The notes under the pieces are model-generated. The model saw only the letters and a list, made by a program, of their open reading frames with translations, was not told where the DNA came from and did no database searches. Below, piece by piece: positions 41,983 to 51,773 of a DNA stretch of 64,000 nt (positions are counted from its first letter, which is position 1; each line of letters begins with the position of its first letter). The DNA comes from WHSW01 sp963769945 (GTDB taxonomy: Bacteria > Actinomycetota > Thermoleophilia > Solirubrobacterales > 70-9), in contig CAVYOA010000014.1 in assembly GCA_963769945.1 (NCBI GenBank), positions 434,001 to 498,000 on the forward strand, in the 5' to 3' direction. The translations under genes were made by a program, and so were the position numbers.

Positions 41983-43650
41983 GTGGCAGACCGCGTGCGC
42001 ATCCTCCCGCTCGGCGGGCTGGGGGAGATCGGCAAGAACATGACCCTGATCGAGTACGGCGATCGGATCGTGATCATCGACACCGGGCTCATGTTCCCGA
42101 CCGCCGAGATGCTCGGCATCGACTTGGTCCTGCCCGACTTCGGCTACCTGCGCGAGCGCGCCGACGACATCGAGGCGATCGTGCTCACCCACGGCCACGA
42201 GGACCATGTCGGCGCGCTTCCCTACGTCCTGCGCGAGATCGGGCTGCCGCCGGCGATCTACGGCGGCCCGCTGACGATCGGGCTCGTGCGCTCGAAGCTC
42301 GAGGAGCACAAGCTGCGCGACGTGCCGCTGGAGGTGATCGACACGGGCGAGAAGGTGACGGCCGGTCCCTTCGGGATCGAGATGATCCACGTCTCGCACT
42401 CGATCCCCAACTCGCGCGCGGTCGCGATCACGACCCCGGTCGGCGTGATCATCGCCACCGGCGACTACAAGTTCGACCAGACGCCCGTCGACGGCGTTCC
42501 CGCCGACTTCTCGCGCCTTGCCGAGCTCGGCGCCGAGGGCGTGCTCTGTCTCTTCGGCGATTCGACCAATGCCGATCGCCCCGGCGTGGCGCCTTCGGAG
42601 TCGACGGCCGGACCGGCGCTGCTGGAGGAGTTCGCGCGCGCCAAGGGCCGCCTCATCGTCACCTGCTTTGCCTCCAACGTCCACCGCGTGCAGCAGGTGA
42701 TCGACGCCGCCGCCGAGCTCGACCGCCGCGTTGCCCTGGTCGGGCGCTCGATGCGAAAGAACTTCAACATCGCCTCCAACCTCGGCATCGCCGACGCGCC
42801 CGACGGGATGCTGATCCAGCCGCGCGAGATCGAGGACTTCCCCGACCACAAGGTGATCGCGATCTCGACCGGCAGCCAGGGTGAGCCGCTTTCGGCGTTG
42901 CGGCGCATGGCCCACGGCGATCACCGCGACATCGAGCTTCACTCCGGCGACACCGTCGTCTTCTCGGCGACGCCGGTACCCGGCAACGAGCGCTCGGTCA
43001 ACGAGACGGTCGATCGCATCTTTCAGATCGGCGCCAAGGTCGTGACCGCGGCCGACGCGCCGATCCACGCTTCCGGTCACGGCTATCAGGAGGAGCTGAA
43101 GCTGATGCTCAACCTGACCAAGCCGCGCTATGTGATGCCGGCCCACGGCGACCACCAGCGGCTGCGCCTTCATTCGCAGCTGGCCGAGTCGGTCGGCATC
43201 GATCCCGACCGCATCTTCCAGGGGCGAAACGGGCTCGCGCTCGAGATCGACTCCTCCGGCGCCGATCTCAGCGAAGCGACGCGGGCCGGGATGATCTTCG
43301 TCGACGGCGTCGACATCGGCGATCCCGACGACGTCGCCTTGCGCGACCGGCGCATGCTCTCGGCCGACGGCGTCTTCATCGTCGTCGTCACGATCGACTC
43401 TGAGGACGGCAGCTCGGTCACCGATCCCGAGATCATCTTCCGCGGCGTCGGCTTCCTCGAAGACGACGAGGCGACTGAGCTGACCGAGGAGCTGCGCGAT
43501 GTGGTCGAGTCGTCGCTGGAGGGCGCGGCCACCGATGGCATCAACGATCCTGCTCTATTGCAGGAAGATCTTCACGACGACATCGCCAGCTTCGTTTATA
43601 AGCGGTTGAAACGACGCCCTATGATCTTGCCGGTGGTGGTTGAGGTTTGA
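41983..43650 (+). CDS. rnj: Ribonuclease J
   Basis: Metallo-beta-lactamase/beta-CASP ribonuclease with 5'-3' exo- and endonuclease activity in mRNA decay and rRNA processing. In 555 residues: HGHEDH at 70-75, GDYKFDQTPVDG, the beta-CASP part with GRSMRKN and STGSQGEP, HASGHGYQEEL and PAHGDHQ, then the C-terminal domain. GTG 41983. The order dapA-rnj is conserved in actinobacteria. It ends with a TTGA overlap onto the metallopeptidase gene. Confidence 0.96.
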   Translation: MADRVRILPLGGLGEIGKNMTLIEYGDRIVIIDTGLMFPTAEMLGIDLVLPDFGYLRERADDIEAIVLTHGHEDHVGALPYVLREIGLPPAIYGGPLTIGLVRSKLEEHKLRDVPLEVIDTGEKVTAGPFGIEMIHVSHSIPNSRAVAITTPVGVIIATGDYKFDQTPVDGVPADFSRLAELGAEGVLCLFGDSTNADRPGVAPSESTAGPALLEEFARAKGRLIVTCFASNVHRVQQVIDAAAELDRRVALVGRSMRKNFNIASNLGIADAPDGMLIQPREIEDFPDHKVIAISTGSQGEPLSALRRMAHGDHRDIELHSGDTVVFSATPVPGNERSVNETVDRIFQIGAKVVTAADAPIHASGHGYQEELKLMLNLTKPRYVMPAHGDHQRLRLHSQLAESVGIDPDRIFQGRNGLALEIDSSGADLSEATRAGMIFVDGVDIGDPDDVALRDRRMLSADGVFIVVVTIDSEDGSSVTDPEIIFRGVGFLEDDEATELTEELRDVVESSLEGAATDGINDPALLQEDLHDDIASFVYKRLKRRPMILPVVVEV

Positions 43651-45137
43651 GCAGGGGATTTGCGGTCCGCGCGTCCGCATTTGCGGTCGCGCTGATCGCG
43701 GCAGGGGCCGGCGCCGCGCCCGCTGCGGGCGCCGACCGCGTCGCGCGCGTGGCCGAGCGCGCCGCAGCTCCGATCGCCCAGCTCGAGGCGTCGGCCCGCG
43801 TTGCGGTGCCGGGCGGCGGGGCGATCCAGCGATTCGCTCAGCGCGCCGGCGGGTTGCCTGTCTTCGGCGCTGAGGTCGTTGTCGCGAATCCCGATTCCGG
43901 TGCGCCGATCCTCGTCGCCGACGACACCGTCGCCGGTCTCGAGGGCGATGATCGTGGCGCGGCGATCTCGCGCTCGCGCGCGGTCAACGCCGCGATCGCG
44001 GCGACGGGCTCGACCCGCCTGCGCGCGCCCGCGCGCGCCAAGCTCGGCATCGACCCGGCCAGCGCGCGCATGGCCTGGCAGATCTCGCTGCCGTCGGCCG
44101 CGCCGCTTGCCGATTACCTGGTCGCGATCGACGCCCGCAGCGGCAGGGTCCTGAGCAGCCGCGACCTGCTGTGGAACGCGACCGGGACGGCCTCGCTTTA
44201 TGACCCGAACCCGGTCGTGCAGCAGGCGAGCTACTCGGGGCTGAGAGACGCAAAGGACAAGGACTCGCCGCTTCTGACCAGCCTGCGCTTGCCCGTGAGC
44301 TTGGCGAACATCACCAGCACAAGCGGCTGTCTCGTCGGCATCTACGCCGACGCCCGGCTCGGCAAGAAGGCGGAGTCCGTCTGTGCTCCCAACGCCGACT
44401 TCAGCGCCCTGACCCGAGCCAATAACCAGTTCGAGTCTGTGATGGCCTACTACCACGTCGATCGCACGCGTGCCTATGTCGAGAGCCTCGGCCTTTCCGG
44501 CGCGCTGCGCGCCAAGCCGCAGAAGGTCCGCGCCAACGGCATCCCCGACGACAACTCCTTCTACTCCTCGATGACGCAGTCGATGACACTCGGCACCGGC
44601 GGGGTCGACGACGGTGAGGACGCCGATGTGATCGTGCACGAGTACGGCCACTCGCTGCAAGATCAGGCGGTGCCGAAGTACGGGCGCACCGTCGAAGCGG
44701 CTTCGATCGGCGAGGGCTTCGGCGACTATCTGGCGGCCGCGATGTCTGCCCAGACCACCGGCGGCAACGAGTTCGACGCCTGCATCTTTGACTGGGACGG
44801 AATCTCATACTCGGCCACGGGCTGCGGCCGGCGCTCCGACCGCGCGATCACGCTGAAGAAGGCCGAGGCGCGGTGCTTCGAGGAAGTCCACTGCCTCGGC
44901 GAAGTCTGGTCGTCGGCGCTATACGAGCTGCGCCAGACGCTTGGCGTCGACGCCCAGGGACAATCCGTGATGGACCGGGTGACGCTGGAATCGAACTTCA
45001 TGCTGACCAAGAGCGCCACCTTCAAGAGCGCCTCGAAAGCTCTCCTGGCCGCCGACCAGCTCCTCTACGCCGGCGCCCACGTCCCGACGATCCAAGCCGA
45101 GCTGACCGAACGAAAGTTCTGCAAAGCGGCCTGCTGA
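43647..45137 (+). CDS. Secreted zinc metallopeptidase (fungalysin/M36-like)
   Basis: Exported HExxH protease of 496 residues. A signal peptide (AFAVALIAAGAGAAPAAG) is followed by a propeptide-like region and the catalytic domain with VIVHEYGHSLQ (His331, Glu332, His335) and the third ligand in EGFGDYLAAA. Six or so cysteines near the C-terminus could form disulfides. TTG 43647 overlaps the RNase J stop, which is odd for an exported hydrolase joined to an RNA-decay gene. A thermolysin/bacillolysin-like assignment is the alternative. Confidence 0.85.
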   Translation: MSRGFAVRASAFAVALIAAGAGAAPAAGADRVARVAERAAAPIAQLEASARVAVPGGGAIQRFAQRAGGLPVFGAEVVVANPDSGAPILVADDTVAGLEGDDRGAAISRSRAVNAAIAATGSTRLRAPARAKLGIDPASARMAWQISLPSAAPLADYLVAIDARSGRVLSSRDLLWNATGTASLYDPNPVVQQASYSGLRDAKDKDSPLLTSLRLPVSLANITSTSGCLVGIYADARLGKKAESVCAPNADFSALTRANNQFESVMAYYHVDRTRAYVESLGLSGALRAKPQKVRANGIPDDNSFYSSMTQSMTLGTGGVDDGEDADVIVHEYGHSLQDQAVPKYGRTVEAASIGEGFGDYLAAAMSAQTTGGNEFDACIFDWDGISYSATGCGRRSDRAITLKKAEARCFEEVHCLGEVWSSALYELRQTLGVDAQGQSVMDRVTLESNFMLTKSATFKSASKALLAADQLLYAGAHVPTIQAELTERKFCKAAC

Positions 45138-45494
45138 GGGTTTAGCCCCGCGAGGTCCGAGGCGGGCCTCTGTGGGACGTTCCTCTCGGGCGCTCGAGCC
45201 GTGGCGATGCGGTCGATGTCCGATGGAGCCTCCGCAGGCGAAGCCGAGGACAGCTCCAGCGGGCATCGCACCCATCGCCGCGGCCCCGCACAACCCAAAA
45301 AGAATGGCCCGCCGAGACTCAGGGAGGGGGGAGGTCTCGGCGGGCCGGATTGGCGCAGACTCAGTACTGGCCAATTGATACCCGGCGAAGCGGTGTCGGG
45401 CGCCTCGACGGGTGGTGTCTCGTCCGGGCAGCAACCTAAACCGGTTTCGTAAATGGAAGCTAAGACTTCTCGGACCCGCAAGCGTGCGGGTGGT
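45138..45494. other. Intergenic stretch between convergent genes
   Basis: 357 bases between the metallopeptidase and the histidine kinase. It holds the terminator hairpin at 45306-45346; short reading frames across it have no recognisable features and I call no gene. Confidence 0.6.
45306..45346 (-). terminator. Terminator of the two-component operon
   Basis: GGCCCGCCGAGAC (45306-45318) and GTCTCGGCGGGCC (45334-45346) form a perfect 13-bp stem with a 15-base loop. On the minus strand the stem is followed by ATTCTTTTT, so it should end leftward transcription from the kinase gene; there is no T run on the plus side. Confidence 0.8.
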
Positions 45495-46964
45495 CTATGA
45501 GACTGCCGGCGTCGTCTGCGCTGTGAGCACCTGCTCATCAAGCGGCAGGCGGACGATGAAGCGAGCGCCGCCCGCGATCCCATTGCCGGCTTCGACATCG
45601 CCCCCATGGGAGACCGCTACCGCTTTGACGATCGCGAGGCCGAGCCCCGTCCCAGAGTCGAGCGCGAGGTCGGCGGGACCGCTGGCACGAACGAAGCGGC
45701 CGAAGATCTGATCGGCCATTCCCTGCGGAATGCCGGGGCCGTCGTCGCTGACCTCGAGCGTTGCCTCGTCATTTTCCGAGCCCACTGCCGCGCGCACGCT
45801 ACATCCCGGCGGCGTGTGGCTGACGGCGTTTTCGATCAGGTTGAGCGCGAGGCGGTGGAGGTCGTCGGGGTTGCCTTCGACGATCACGGGCTCGGGAGCA
45901 TCGAGCACGAGCGCGTGCTCGCCGGCGACGGGGCGGACCTCGGCGATCGCGTCGGCGACGATCGCCGCCAGGTCGCAGCCGCGGCGCGGGCCCCAGCGGC
46001 CCGCATCGGCCCGGGCCAGCAACAGCAGGTCGGAAACCAAGCGGCGCATACGGCGTGAGGATCCGAGAGCGCCGGCGACGATCTCGCGATCCTCGCTGTC
46101 GGCCGTCGCATCGGCGGCGAGGCGCTCCTCGAGCAGCTCCAGATTTGCGAGAACACTGGTCAGCGGGGTGCGCAGCTCATGCGAGGCGTCGGCGACGAAG
46201 TCTCGCTGGGCTTGGATCATCTGCTCGGTCTCGCTGCGGGCCGCATCGAGCTCGCGCAACATCTGATCCAGCGTCCTCGCAAGCTCGGCGACTTCGTCGT
46301 CGGCGTCGGGCATCGGAATGCGCCGCGATGGATCGCGCGTGGTCGCGATCTCGCGCGCGGCCGACGTCAGCGAGGAGACGGGTCGCATCGCGCGCATCCC
46401 GATCGCGACGCCGCCCATCCCGGCGAGAATCGTGCCGCCGATGACGCCGCCCGCGAGAAAGAGCCACAGGCGTCCCATCGTCGCTTCCAGGTCCTCGCGT
46501 TTGCGGGCGAACTCGACGATGACCGGGGGGCCGAGATCGCTCGAGATGACCAGCTGACTGGCGACGGTGTAGCCATCGACGTTGCGCACCTGCTCGGTCG
46601 GCGGCCCCAGGTCCGGAGCATTCGGGGTTGCTCCGATGAGATCCCCGCCTTGCTCGACGAACTTGACCGAGCTGGCGTCGGGCAGCACGTATTGATTGAG
46701 GCCGAGATCTCGTGCGCTCGGCCTGCGGTCGCCGGTTGCAGGATCGACGACGACCTCGAAGCGGTTGGCGATGTTGTTGGCTGAGCTCTGCGCTTCGTCG
46801 GCGAAGCTGTCCTCGAGCTTGTCGACGGCAAGGCGCCCGACGACGAGCGCGAAGACGACGAGGATGACGAAGGTGAGGCCGGCCGAGACGGCGGCGATGC
46901 GCCAGCGCACCGGCCAGCGAACCGGCGAGAAGCGCCGGGGCGAGCGCTCAGAGCTCATCTTCAC
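45495..46964 (-). CDS. Sensor histidine kinase (HAMP, HisKA, HATPase)
   Basis: Membrane sensor of 489 residues. An N-terminal membrane segment (LTFVILVVFALVVG), an extracytoplasmic loop of about 130 residues, a second segment (LWLFLAGGVIGGTILAGMGG), a HAMP domain, the phospho-acceptor His in FVADASHELRTPLTS, and the ATPase with ENAVSHTPPG, DDGPGIP and GTGLGLAIVK. The arrangement resembles MprB/CseC-type envelope-stress kinases, but the signal is unknown. It overlaps the response-regulator gene by 17 bases and ends before a strong terminator. Confidence 0.93.
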   Translation of the reverse strand: MKMSSERSPRRFSPVRWPVRWRIAAVSAGLTFVILVVFALVVGRLAVDKLEDSFADEAQSSANNIANRFEVVVDPATGDRRPSARDLGLNQYVLPDASSVKFVEQGGDLIGATPNAPDLGPPTEQVRNVDGYTVASQLVISSDLGPPVIVEFARKREDLEATMGRLWLFLAGGVIGGTILAGMGGVAIGMRAMRPVSSLTSAAREIATTRDPSRRIPMPDADDEVAELARTLDQMLRELDAARSETEQMIQAQRDFVADASHELRTPLTSVLANLELLEERLAADATADSEDREIVAGALGSSRRMRRLVSDLLLLARADAGRWGPRRGCDLAAIVADAIAEVRPVAGEHALVLDAPEPVIVEGNPDDLHRLALNLIENAVSHTPPGCSVRAAVGSENDEATLEVSDDGPGIPQGMADQIFGRFVRASGPADLALDSGTGLGLAIVKAVAVSHGGDVEAGNGIAGGARFIVRLPLDEQVLTAQTTPAVS

Positions 46965-47655
46965 GCGGCGCGCGAACTACGTAGCCGGCCCCGCGCTTGG
47001 TGTGAAGCAGCCGCGGCTCGTCGCCCTGCTCGAGCTTTCGCCGCAGATTCGAGATGAAGACGTCGATCGTGTTCGTCATTGCCATCGGGTCATAGCCCCA
47101 GACGTCTTCGAGCAGGCGCTCGCGCGAGACGACGAGGCGGTCGTTTCGCATCAGGTACTCGAGCAACTCGAACTCGCGATTGGTGAGATCGAGCACGCGC
47201 TTTCCCCGAACGACCTCACGTGTATCGGCATTGAGCCGCAGATCGCCGACGACGAGCGCAGCGCTGCCGCGCGGCGGGCGCCGGCGCATCAGCGCGCGCA
47301 TTCGCGCCAGCAGCTCTTGGCGCTCGAACGGCTTGACGAGGTAGTCGTCGGCGCCGGAGTCGAGTCCGTCGACACGGTCATCGAGGTCGGCGCGAGCGGT
47401 CAGGATCAAGATCGGGACATCCGACTCCGCTCGCAGGCGCCGGCAAACCTCGACCCCATCGAGCCCCGGCAGCCCGAGATCGAGGACGACGAGGTCGGGA
47501 ACGAACTCCTCCGCGGCTCGCAGCGCCTCGATCCCATCGCCGGTCGAGCGCACGTCGTGACCCTCTTGGCGCAGCGTGCGCCGCAGCACGTCGGCGATCG
47601 CCTCGTCGTCTTCGACGACTAAGACGCGACCAGATTGCTCACCTTCGGACAGCAT
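46948..47655 (-). CDS. OmpR-family response regulator
   Basis: DNA-binding partner of the adjacent kinase, 235 residues. The receiver domain has EDD near residues 15-17, phospho-acceptor Asp59 (VVLDLGLPG) and VKPF; the C-terminal winged helix has LTNREFELLEYLM, SNLRRKLE and RGAGYVV. ATG 47655 gives the usual short N-terminus. The region to ftsK (133 bases) probably holds divergent promoters, but no clear site was seen. Confidence 0.93.
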   Translation of the reverse strand: MLSEGEQSGRVLVVEDDEAIADVLRRTLRQEGHDVRSTGDGIEALRAAEEFVPDLVVLDLGLPGLDGVEVCRRLRAESDVPILILTARADLDDRVDGLDSGADDYLVKPFERQELLARMRALMRRRPPRGSAALVVGDLRLNADTREVVRGKRVLDLTNREFELLEYLMRNDRLVVSRERLLEDVWGYDPMAMTNTIDVFISNLRRKLEQGDEPRLLHTKRGAGYVVRAPREDEL

Positions 47656-47788
47656 CGCCACAGAGGGTAGACGGGCTTTCTGCCTGCACGGCAACTTTTT
47701 AGCGGCGGTTTACGGCGGCGCAGGGGTCGATGCGCAGGCGTCGAAGTCATGTCTCACGCAGCGGACGTCCGCGCGCTGCCCCGTGAGC

Positions 47789-50314
47789 ATGAACCCGTTC
47801 AACTCAAAGCCAAAGCGCAGGGCCAAGCGGCGTAAGGCGCCGGCGCGCTCGCGCTCCGCGTCGAGTGCCAAGCGGGTGTCGAGCGCGAAGCGAACGTCAG
47901 GCGCCAAGCGCGCCCCGCGACCCCGGCGCGATCCGCGCGACCTCGTTGAGGGTCTCGAGCAACGCCACCTCGACGTCATCGGCCTCGCTTTCGTCGCCGC
48001 GGGGATCTACCTCGCCTGCGTCCTCTATCTCGACTGGGATGGCGGCCGTGTCGGCGGCTGGCTTGGCAACGGTCTCGAGCACGCTGCGGGCCGAGTCGCT
48101 TTCGTCACCCCGATCGCGCTCGCCGGGTTCGGCGGCGCGCTGATCGCCCGGCCACTGCTGAGAGCGCCCTCGGCGCTCAACGCGGGCGTCGTCTTGTTGC
48201 TCGCCGGCTTGCTCTTGGCCTTCGCCGCGCAGACGGCCGGAGTTGGCCCCGATCGCCCGCAGCGCCACGACTACTTCGAGGTGCGCTTCATGGTCGAGCA
48301 CGGAGGCGCGATTGGCGAATCGCTGTACTGGGCCTCGACGACGCTGTTTCAGCGCCTCGGCGCGCACATCTTCGCCCTCTTGATGCTGATCTCAGGCGGC
48401 TTGCTGCTGACGGGCACCACCGTCGGGGGCGTGCTGGGCGCCACCGGCAACGCCATGCGCAGGGCCGGCACCGGCACGCGCGATGTCGCGCGTACGGTTC
48501 GCTCGGATCCCGGCGACCAGGGACGTTGGGGGGATGCCCCTGGCGAGGACATCGCGATCACCCGGGCCGCTCCCACGGACGCATTTGCGACCGAGGCGCT
48601 CGAGGCGGACGAGGAGGCGCCGGCGATCTCCGATCGTCCCGGCGGCGAGTGGGAGGACCCTGAGCCCGAGCCGGTACCAGAAGTCGATCAGTTCACCTAC
48701 GACGACGCCGGGCCCGAGCAGCCGGCAGTGCCGACAGCCGCCGCCGAGGCTCCGCGAACGCCGATGGGCAACCGCAAGGACGGCGTCACCTCCTCCGACG
48801 AGCTCGATTACAAGCTGCCTCCCGCCAAGGCGCTTGACCGCGGCAGAGCCGATCCGGGGCCCGACATGCGCGATCGCGAGACGACGGCCAAGGCGCTGTT
48901 GGAGTCGCTGAAGCACTTCGGCATCGAGGCGCGCCTGCTCGGCGTCGTCAGCGGCCCCCACGTGAGCCGCTATGAGCTGCAACTGGCGCCGGGAATCAAG
49001 GTCGCCAAGGTCGCCCAGCTCAGGGACGACCTCGCCTATGCGCTTGCTTCAACCGACATCCGCATCCTCGCTCCGATCCCAGGCAAGAAGGCCGTTGGCG
49101 TCGAGGTGCCCAACCAGCGCCGTCGCCTCGTCCGCCTCGGCGACCTCTACAGCGAACGCCCCAAGGGCGCCTCGCCGCTGCTGGCGTGGCTGGGCAAGGA
49201 CGTCTCGGGCCAGTCGGTAAACGCCGACTTGGCGCTGATGCCGCACGTGCTCGTTGCCGGCACGACCGGATCGGGCAAGTCGGGCTGCATCAACGCGATC
49301 TTGACCTCGATCCTCATGCACGCCTCGCCGAACGAGGTCCGCCTCGTGCTCGTCGACCCCAAGCGGGTCGAGCTCAACCACTACGAGAGCATTCCGCACC
49401 TGCTGACGCCGGTAGTCACGAGCCCGCGCCTCGCGGCCAACGTCCTCGCCAACTTGATCGGCGAGATGGAGAGCCGCTACGCCGTGATGAGCGAGCTGCG
49501 GGCCCGAAACCTGGTCGAGCTCAACCGCGCTCGCAAGAAGCAAGGCGAGCCACCGCTGCCCCACATCCTCTGCGTCATCGACGAGCTCGCCGACCTGATG
49601 ATGGTCGCACCGGCCGAGGTCGAGGACTCGATCATCCGCTTGGCCCAAAAAGCGCGCGCGATCGGCATTCACCTCGTGCTTGCGACCCAGCGCCCGTCAA
49701 CCGACGTGATCACGGGCACGATCAAGGTCAACATCCCGTCTCGAATCGCCTTCGCGGTCGCCTCTCAGGTCGATTCGCGCGTGATCCTCGACGGCGGCGG
49801 CGCCGAGACGCTGCTGGGCCAGGGCGACATGCTGTTTCGCCCCGTCGGCAGCTCGAAGATGAACAGGATCCAGGGTGCCTTCGTGACCGAGGAGGAGATC
49901 GCCAAGGTCTGTGCCTTCTGGGCCAAGCAGGGCGAGCCCGAGTTCGACGTCGAGCTCCTGGAGATGAAGGAGCCCGAGCTCGAGCCCGGCTCCGACGGCG
50001 AGTTCTCCCCCGACGAGGACGACCTGCTGGCCGACGCGGCGCGGATCGTGGTCGAGTCCGAAACCGCGTCGGTTTCGATGATCCAGCGACGCCTGCGGGT
50101 CGGCTACACCCGTGCCGGACGGCTGATCGACATGCTCGAGCGGCGCGGGATCATCTCCGGTTACGAGGGCTCCAAGCCGCGCCAGGTGCTGGTTTCACAA
50201 GCCGAGTTGCCGCGCCTACTGAGCGGCATCGGAGGCGAGATCATCGACGCCGCCGGTGCGCCGGCGCCCGACTCTGCTGGTACCGAGACCGACCTCGAGC
50301 CGGTCGAGCGCTGA
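47789..50314 (+). CDS. ftsK: DNA translocase FtsK/SpoIIIE
   Basis: Septal DNA pump that moves chromosome termini during division. The 841-residue protein starts with a very basic stretch, then about four membrane segments (VIGLAFVAAGIYLACVLYL to ALLMLISGGLLLTG), an acidic/Pro linker, and the motor with Walker A GTTGSGKSGC near residue 490, LVDPKRVELN and DELADLMM. The C-terminal gamma winged helix (MIQRRLRVGYTRAGRLIDML) would read KOPS-like sequences. ATG 47789 is chosen as the start of the basic stretch. Confidence 0.94.
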   Translation: MNPFNSKPKRRAKRRKAPARSRSASSAKRVSSAKRTSGAKRAPRPRRDPRDLVEGLEQRHLDVIGLAFVAAGIYLACVLYLDWDGGRVGGWLGNGLEHAAGRVAFVTPIALAGFGGALIARPLLRAPSALNAGVVLLLAGLLLAFAAQTAGVGPDRPQRHDYFEVRFMVEHGGAIGESLYWASTTLFQRLGAHIFALLMLISGGLLLTGTTVGGVLGATGNAMRRAGTGTRDVARTVRSDPGDQGRWGDAPGEDIAITRAAPTDAFATEALEADEEAPAISDRPGGEWEDPEPEPVPEVDQFTYDDAGPEQPAVPTAAAEAPRTPMGNRKDGVTSSDELDYKLPPAKALDRGRADPGPDMRDRETTAKALLESLKHFGIEARLLGVVSGPHVSRYELQLAPGIKVAKVAQLRDDLAYALASTDIRILAPIPGKKAVGVEVPNQRRRLVRLGDLYSERPKGASPLLAWLGKDVSGQSVNADLALMPHVLVAGTTGSGKSGCINAILTSILMHASPNEVRLVLVDPKRVELNHYESIPHLLTPVVTSPRLAANVLANLIGEMESRYAVMSELRARNLVELNRARKKQGEPPLPHILCVIDELADLMMVAPAEVEDSIIRLAQKARAIGIHLVLATQRPSTDVITGTIKVNIPSRIAFAVASQVDSRVILDGGGAETLLGQGDMLFRPVGSSKMNRIQGAFVTEEEIAKVCAFWAKQGEPEFDVELLEMKEPELEPGSDGEFSPDEDDLLADAARIVVESETASVSMIQRRLRVGYTRAGRLIDMLERRGIISGYEGSKPRQVLVSQAELPRLLSGIGGEIIDAAGAPAPDSAGTETDLEPVER

Positions 50315-50366
50315 CGCCGTTCAGATCTCCTGCGCGGCGATCGCTAGCGGCGAATACTCTCGTCGC

Positions 50367-51644
50367 ATGAGCGTTCGCGCGGGCATTCTCGTCACCGGGA
50401 CCGAGGTGATCACGACCCGGATCACCGATCGCAACGGCCCCTGGGTCTCGCAACGCCTGGCGGCGTTGGGCGTCGAGGTCGCGCACATTCTGGTCGTCGG
50501 CGACCGCGCCGAGGACGTCGAAGCTGGCCTGCGTTTCATGGCCGGCGAGGGCTGTGAGCTGATCGTCACCAGCGGCGGGCTCGGCCCCACCGCCGACGAT
50601 CTCACTGCCGAGGTAGTCGGCCGTTTCGCCGATGTCGAGATGATCCTCGACGAGCAGATGGAGTCGAAGATCGCTGCGATCATCGCCGGCTTTGCGCGAC
50701 GTATGCGCTTCGACCCCGACGCGCTGCGGGCCGCGAACCGCAAACAGGCGATGGTGCCCAAGGGAGCAACGACGATCGACCCCGCGGGTACCGCACCTGG
50801 GCTCGTGGTGAGCACGGCGGCAGGGCCGGTGGTGATCGTCTTGCCGGGGCCGCCGCGCGAGCTGCACGCGATGTGGGAGGAGGCCCTGGCGACCGACGCG
50901 GTGCGAGGCGTGCTCGATCGCGCTGAGGACTACCAGGTGCAGACGGTGCGGATGTTCGGCATTCCGGAATCCGAGATCGCGCAGGCGCTGCGCGAGATCG
51001 AAGCGGACGTGGATCTCTCGCCTTTGGAGATCACGACCTGCCTGCGCCGCGGCGAGCTCGAGATCGACATTCGCCACCGGCCCGCGGCGTTGGCAGATCG
51101 CGAGGCGCTCGTCGAGCGTCTGGTCGAGCGCTTCGACCGCTTCGTCTTCAGCCTCGACGGCTCAACGATCGACGAGCAGGTGGCTGAGTTGCTGGCGGGC
51201 CACAAGATCGCCCTCGCCGAATCGTGCACCGGCGGGCTCCTGGCGGCGCGGCTGAGCGAACGCCCCGGCGCCTCTGAGTATTTCGCCGGCGCTGTCGTCA
51301 GCTACTCCAACGAGGCCAAGACCGAGCTCCTGGGAGTCGACCCGACCTTGATCGAGGCCCACGGCGCGGTCTCACCCGAGGCCGCACGAGCCATGGCCGA
51401 TGGTGCGCTGGCGCGCTTCGACGCCGACGTCGCCTGCGCCATCACCGGGATCGCCGGGCCCGGCGGCGGCTCCAAGGAAAAGCCCGTCGGCTATGTCTGC
51501 TGGTGCGTGCTCGATTCGAGCGGAACCGTGCTGGCGCGAGACATCGTCATGCCAGGCGACCGAGTCGAGATTCGCGACCGCTCAACAACGGTCGCGATGC
51601 AGATCCTGCGCCGCCTGCTTCGCGGCGAGCAGCTGCCGGTGTGA
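50367..51644 (+). CDS. cinA: CinA family protein (NMN amidohydrolase/ADP-ribose pyrophosphatase)
   Basis: Two-domain CinA of 425 residues: an N-terminal MoaB/MogA-like domain (GILVTGTEVITTRITDRN, VTSGGLGPTADD, LPGPPRELHAM) and a C-terminal PncC-like nicotinamide-nucleotide amidase (AESCTGGLLAARLSE, ITGIAGPGGGSKEKPVG). It recycles NMN and hydrolyses ADP-ribose. The ATG at 50367 follows an AATACT/TACTCT hexamer by 6-8 bases. cinA normally sits next to recA; here an accessory patch lies between them. Confidence 0.93.
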   Translation: MSVRAGILVTGTEVITTRITDRNGPWVSQRLAALGVEVAHILVVGDRAEDVEAGLRFMAGEGCELIVTSGGLGPTADDLTAEVVGRFADVEMILDEQMESKIAAIIAGFARRMRFDPDALRAANRKQAMVPKGATTIDPAGTAPGLVVSTAAGPVVIVLPGPPRELHAMWEEALATDAVRGVLDRAEDYQVQTVRMFGIPESEIAQALREIEADVDLSPLEITTCLRRGELEIDIRHRPAALADREALVERLVERFDRFVFSLDGSTIDEQVAELLAGHKIALAESCTGGLLAARLSERPGASEYFAGAVVSYSNEAKTELLGVDPTLIEAHGAVSPEAARAMADGALARFDADVACAITGIAGPGGGSKEKPVGYVCWCVLDSSGTVLARDIVMPGDRVEIRDRSTTVAMQILRRLLRGEQLPV

Positions 51645-51773
51645 ACGCCACGGTCGCCGAGCCCTTCGCGGCCCGAGCGAGCGTGTCCTCGTCCCCGTGC
51701 CGAGTGCTTGCGTGGGTAAGCGGTACTTGTACTTTGGGTGGAAGTGCAACCTTCGCGAGATACTCCGCGGACC

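Noticed and set aside
41326..43173. 615-codon minus-strand open frame over dapA and rnj
   Set aside because: Spans two certain genes on the other strand with no domain of its own.
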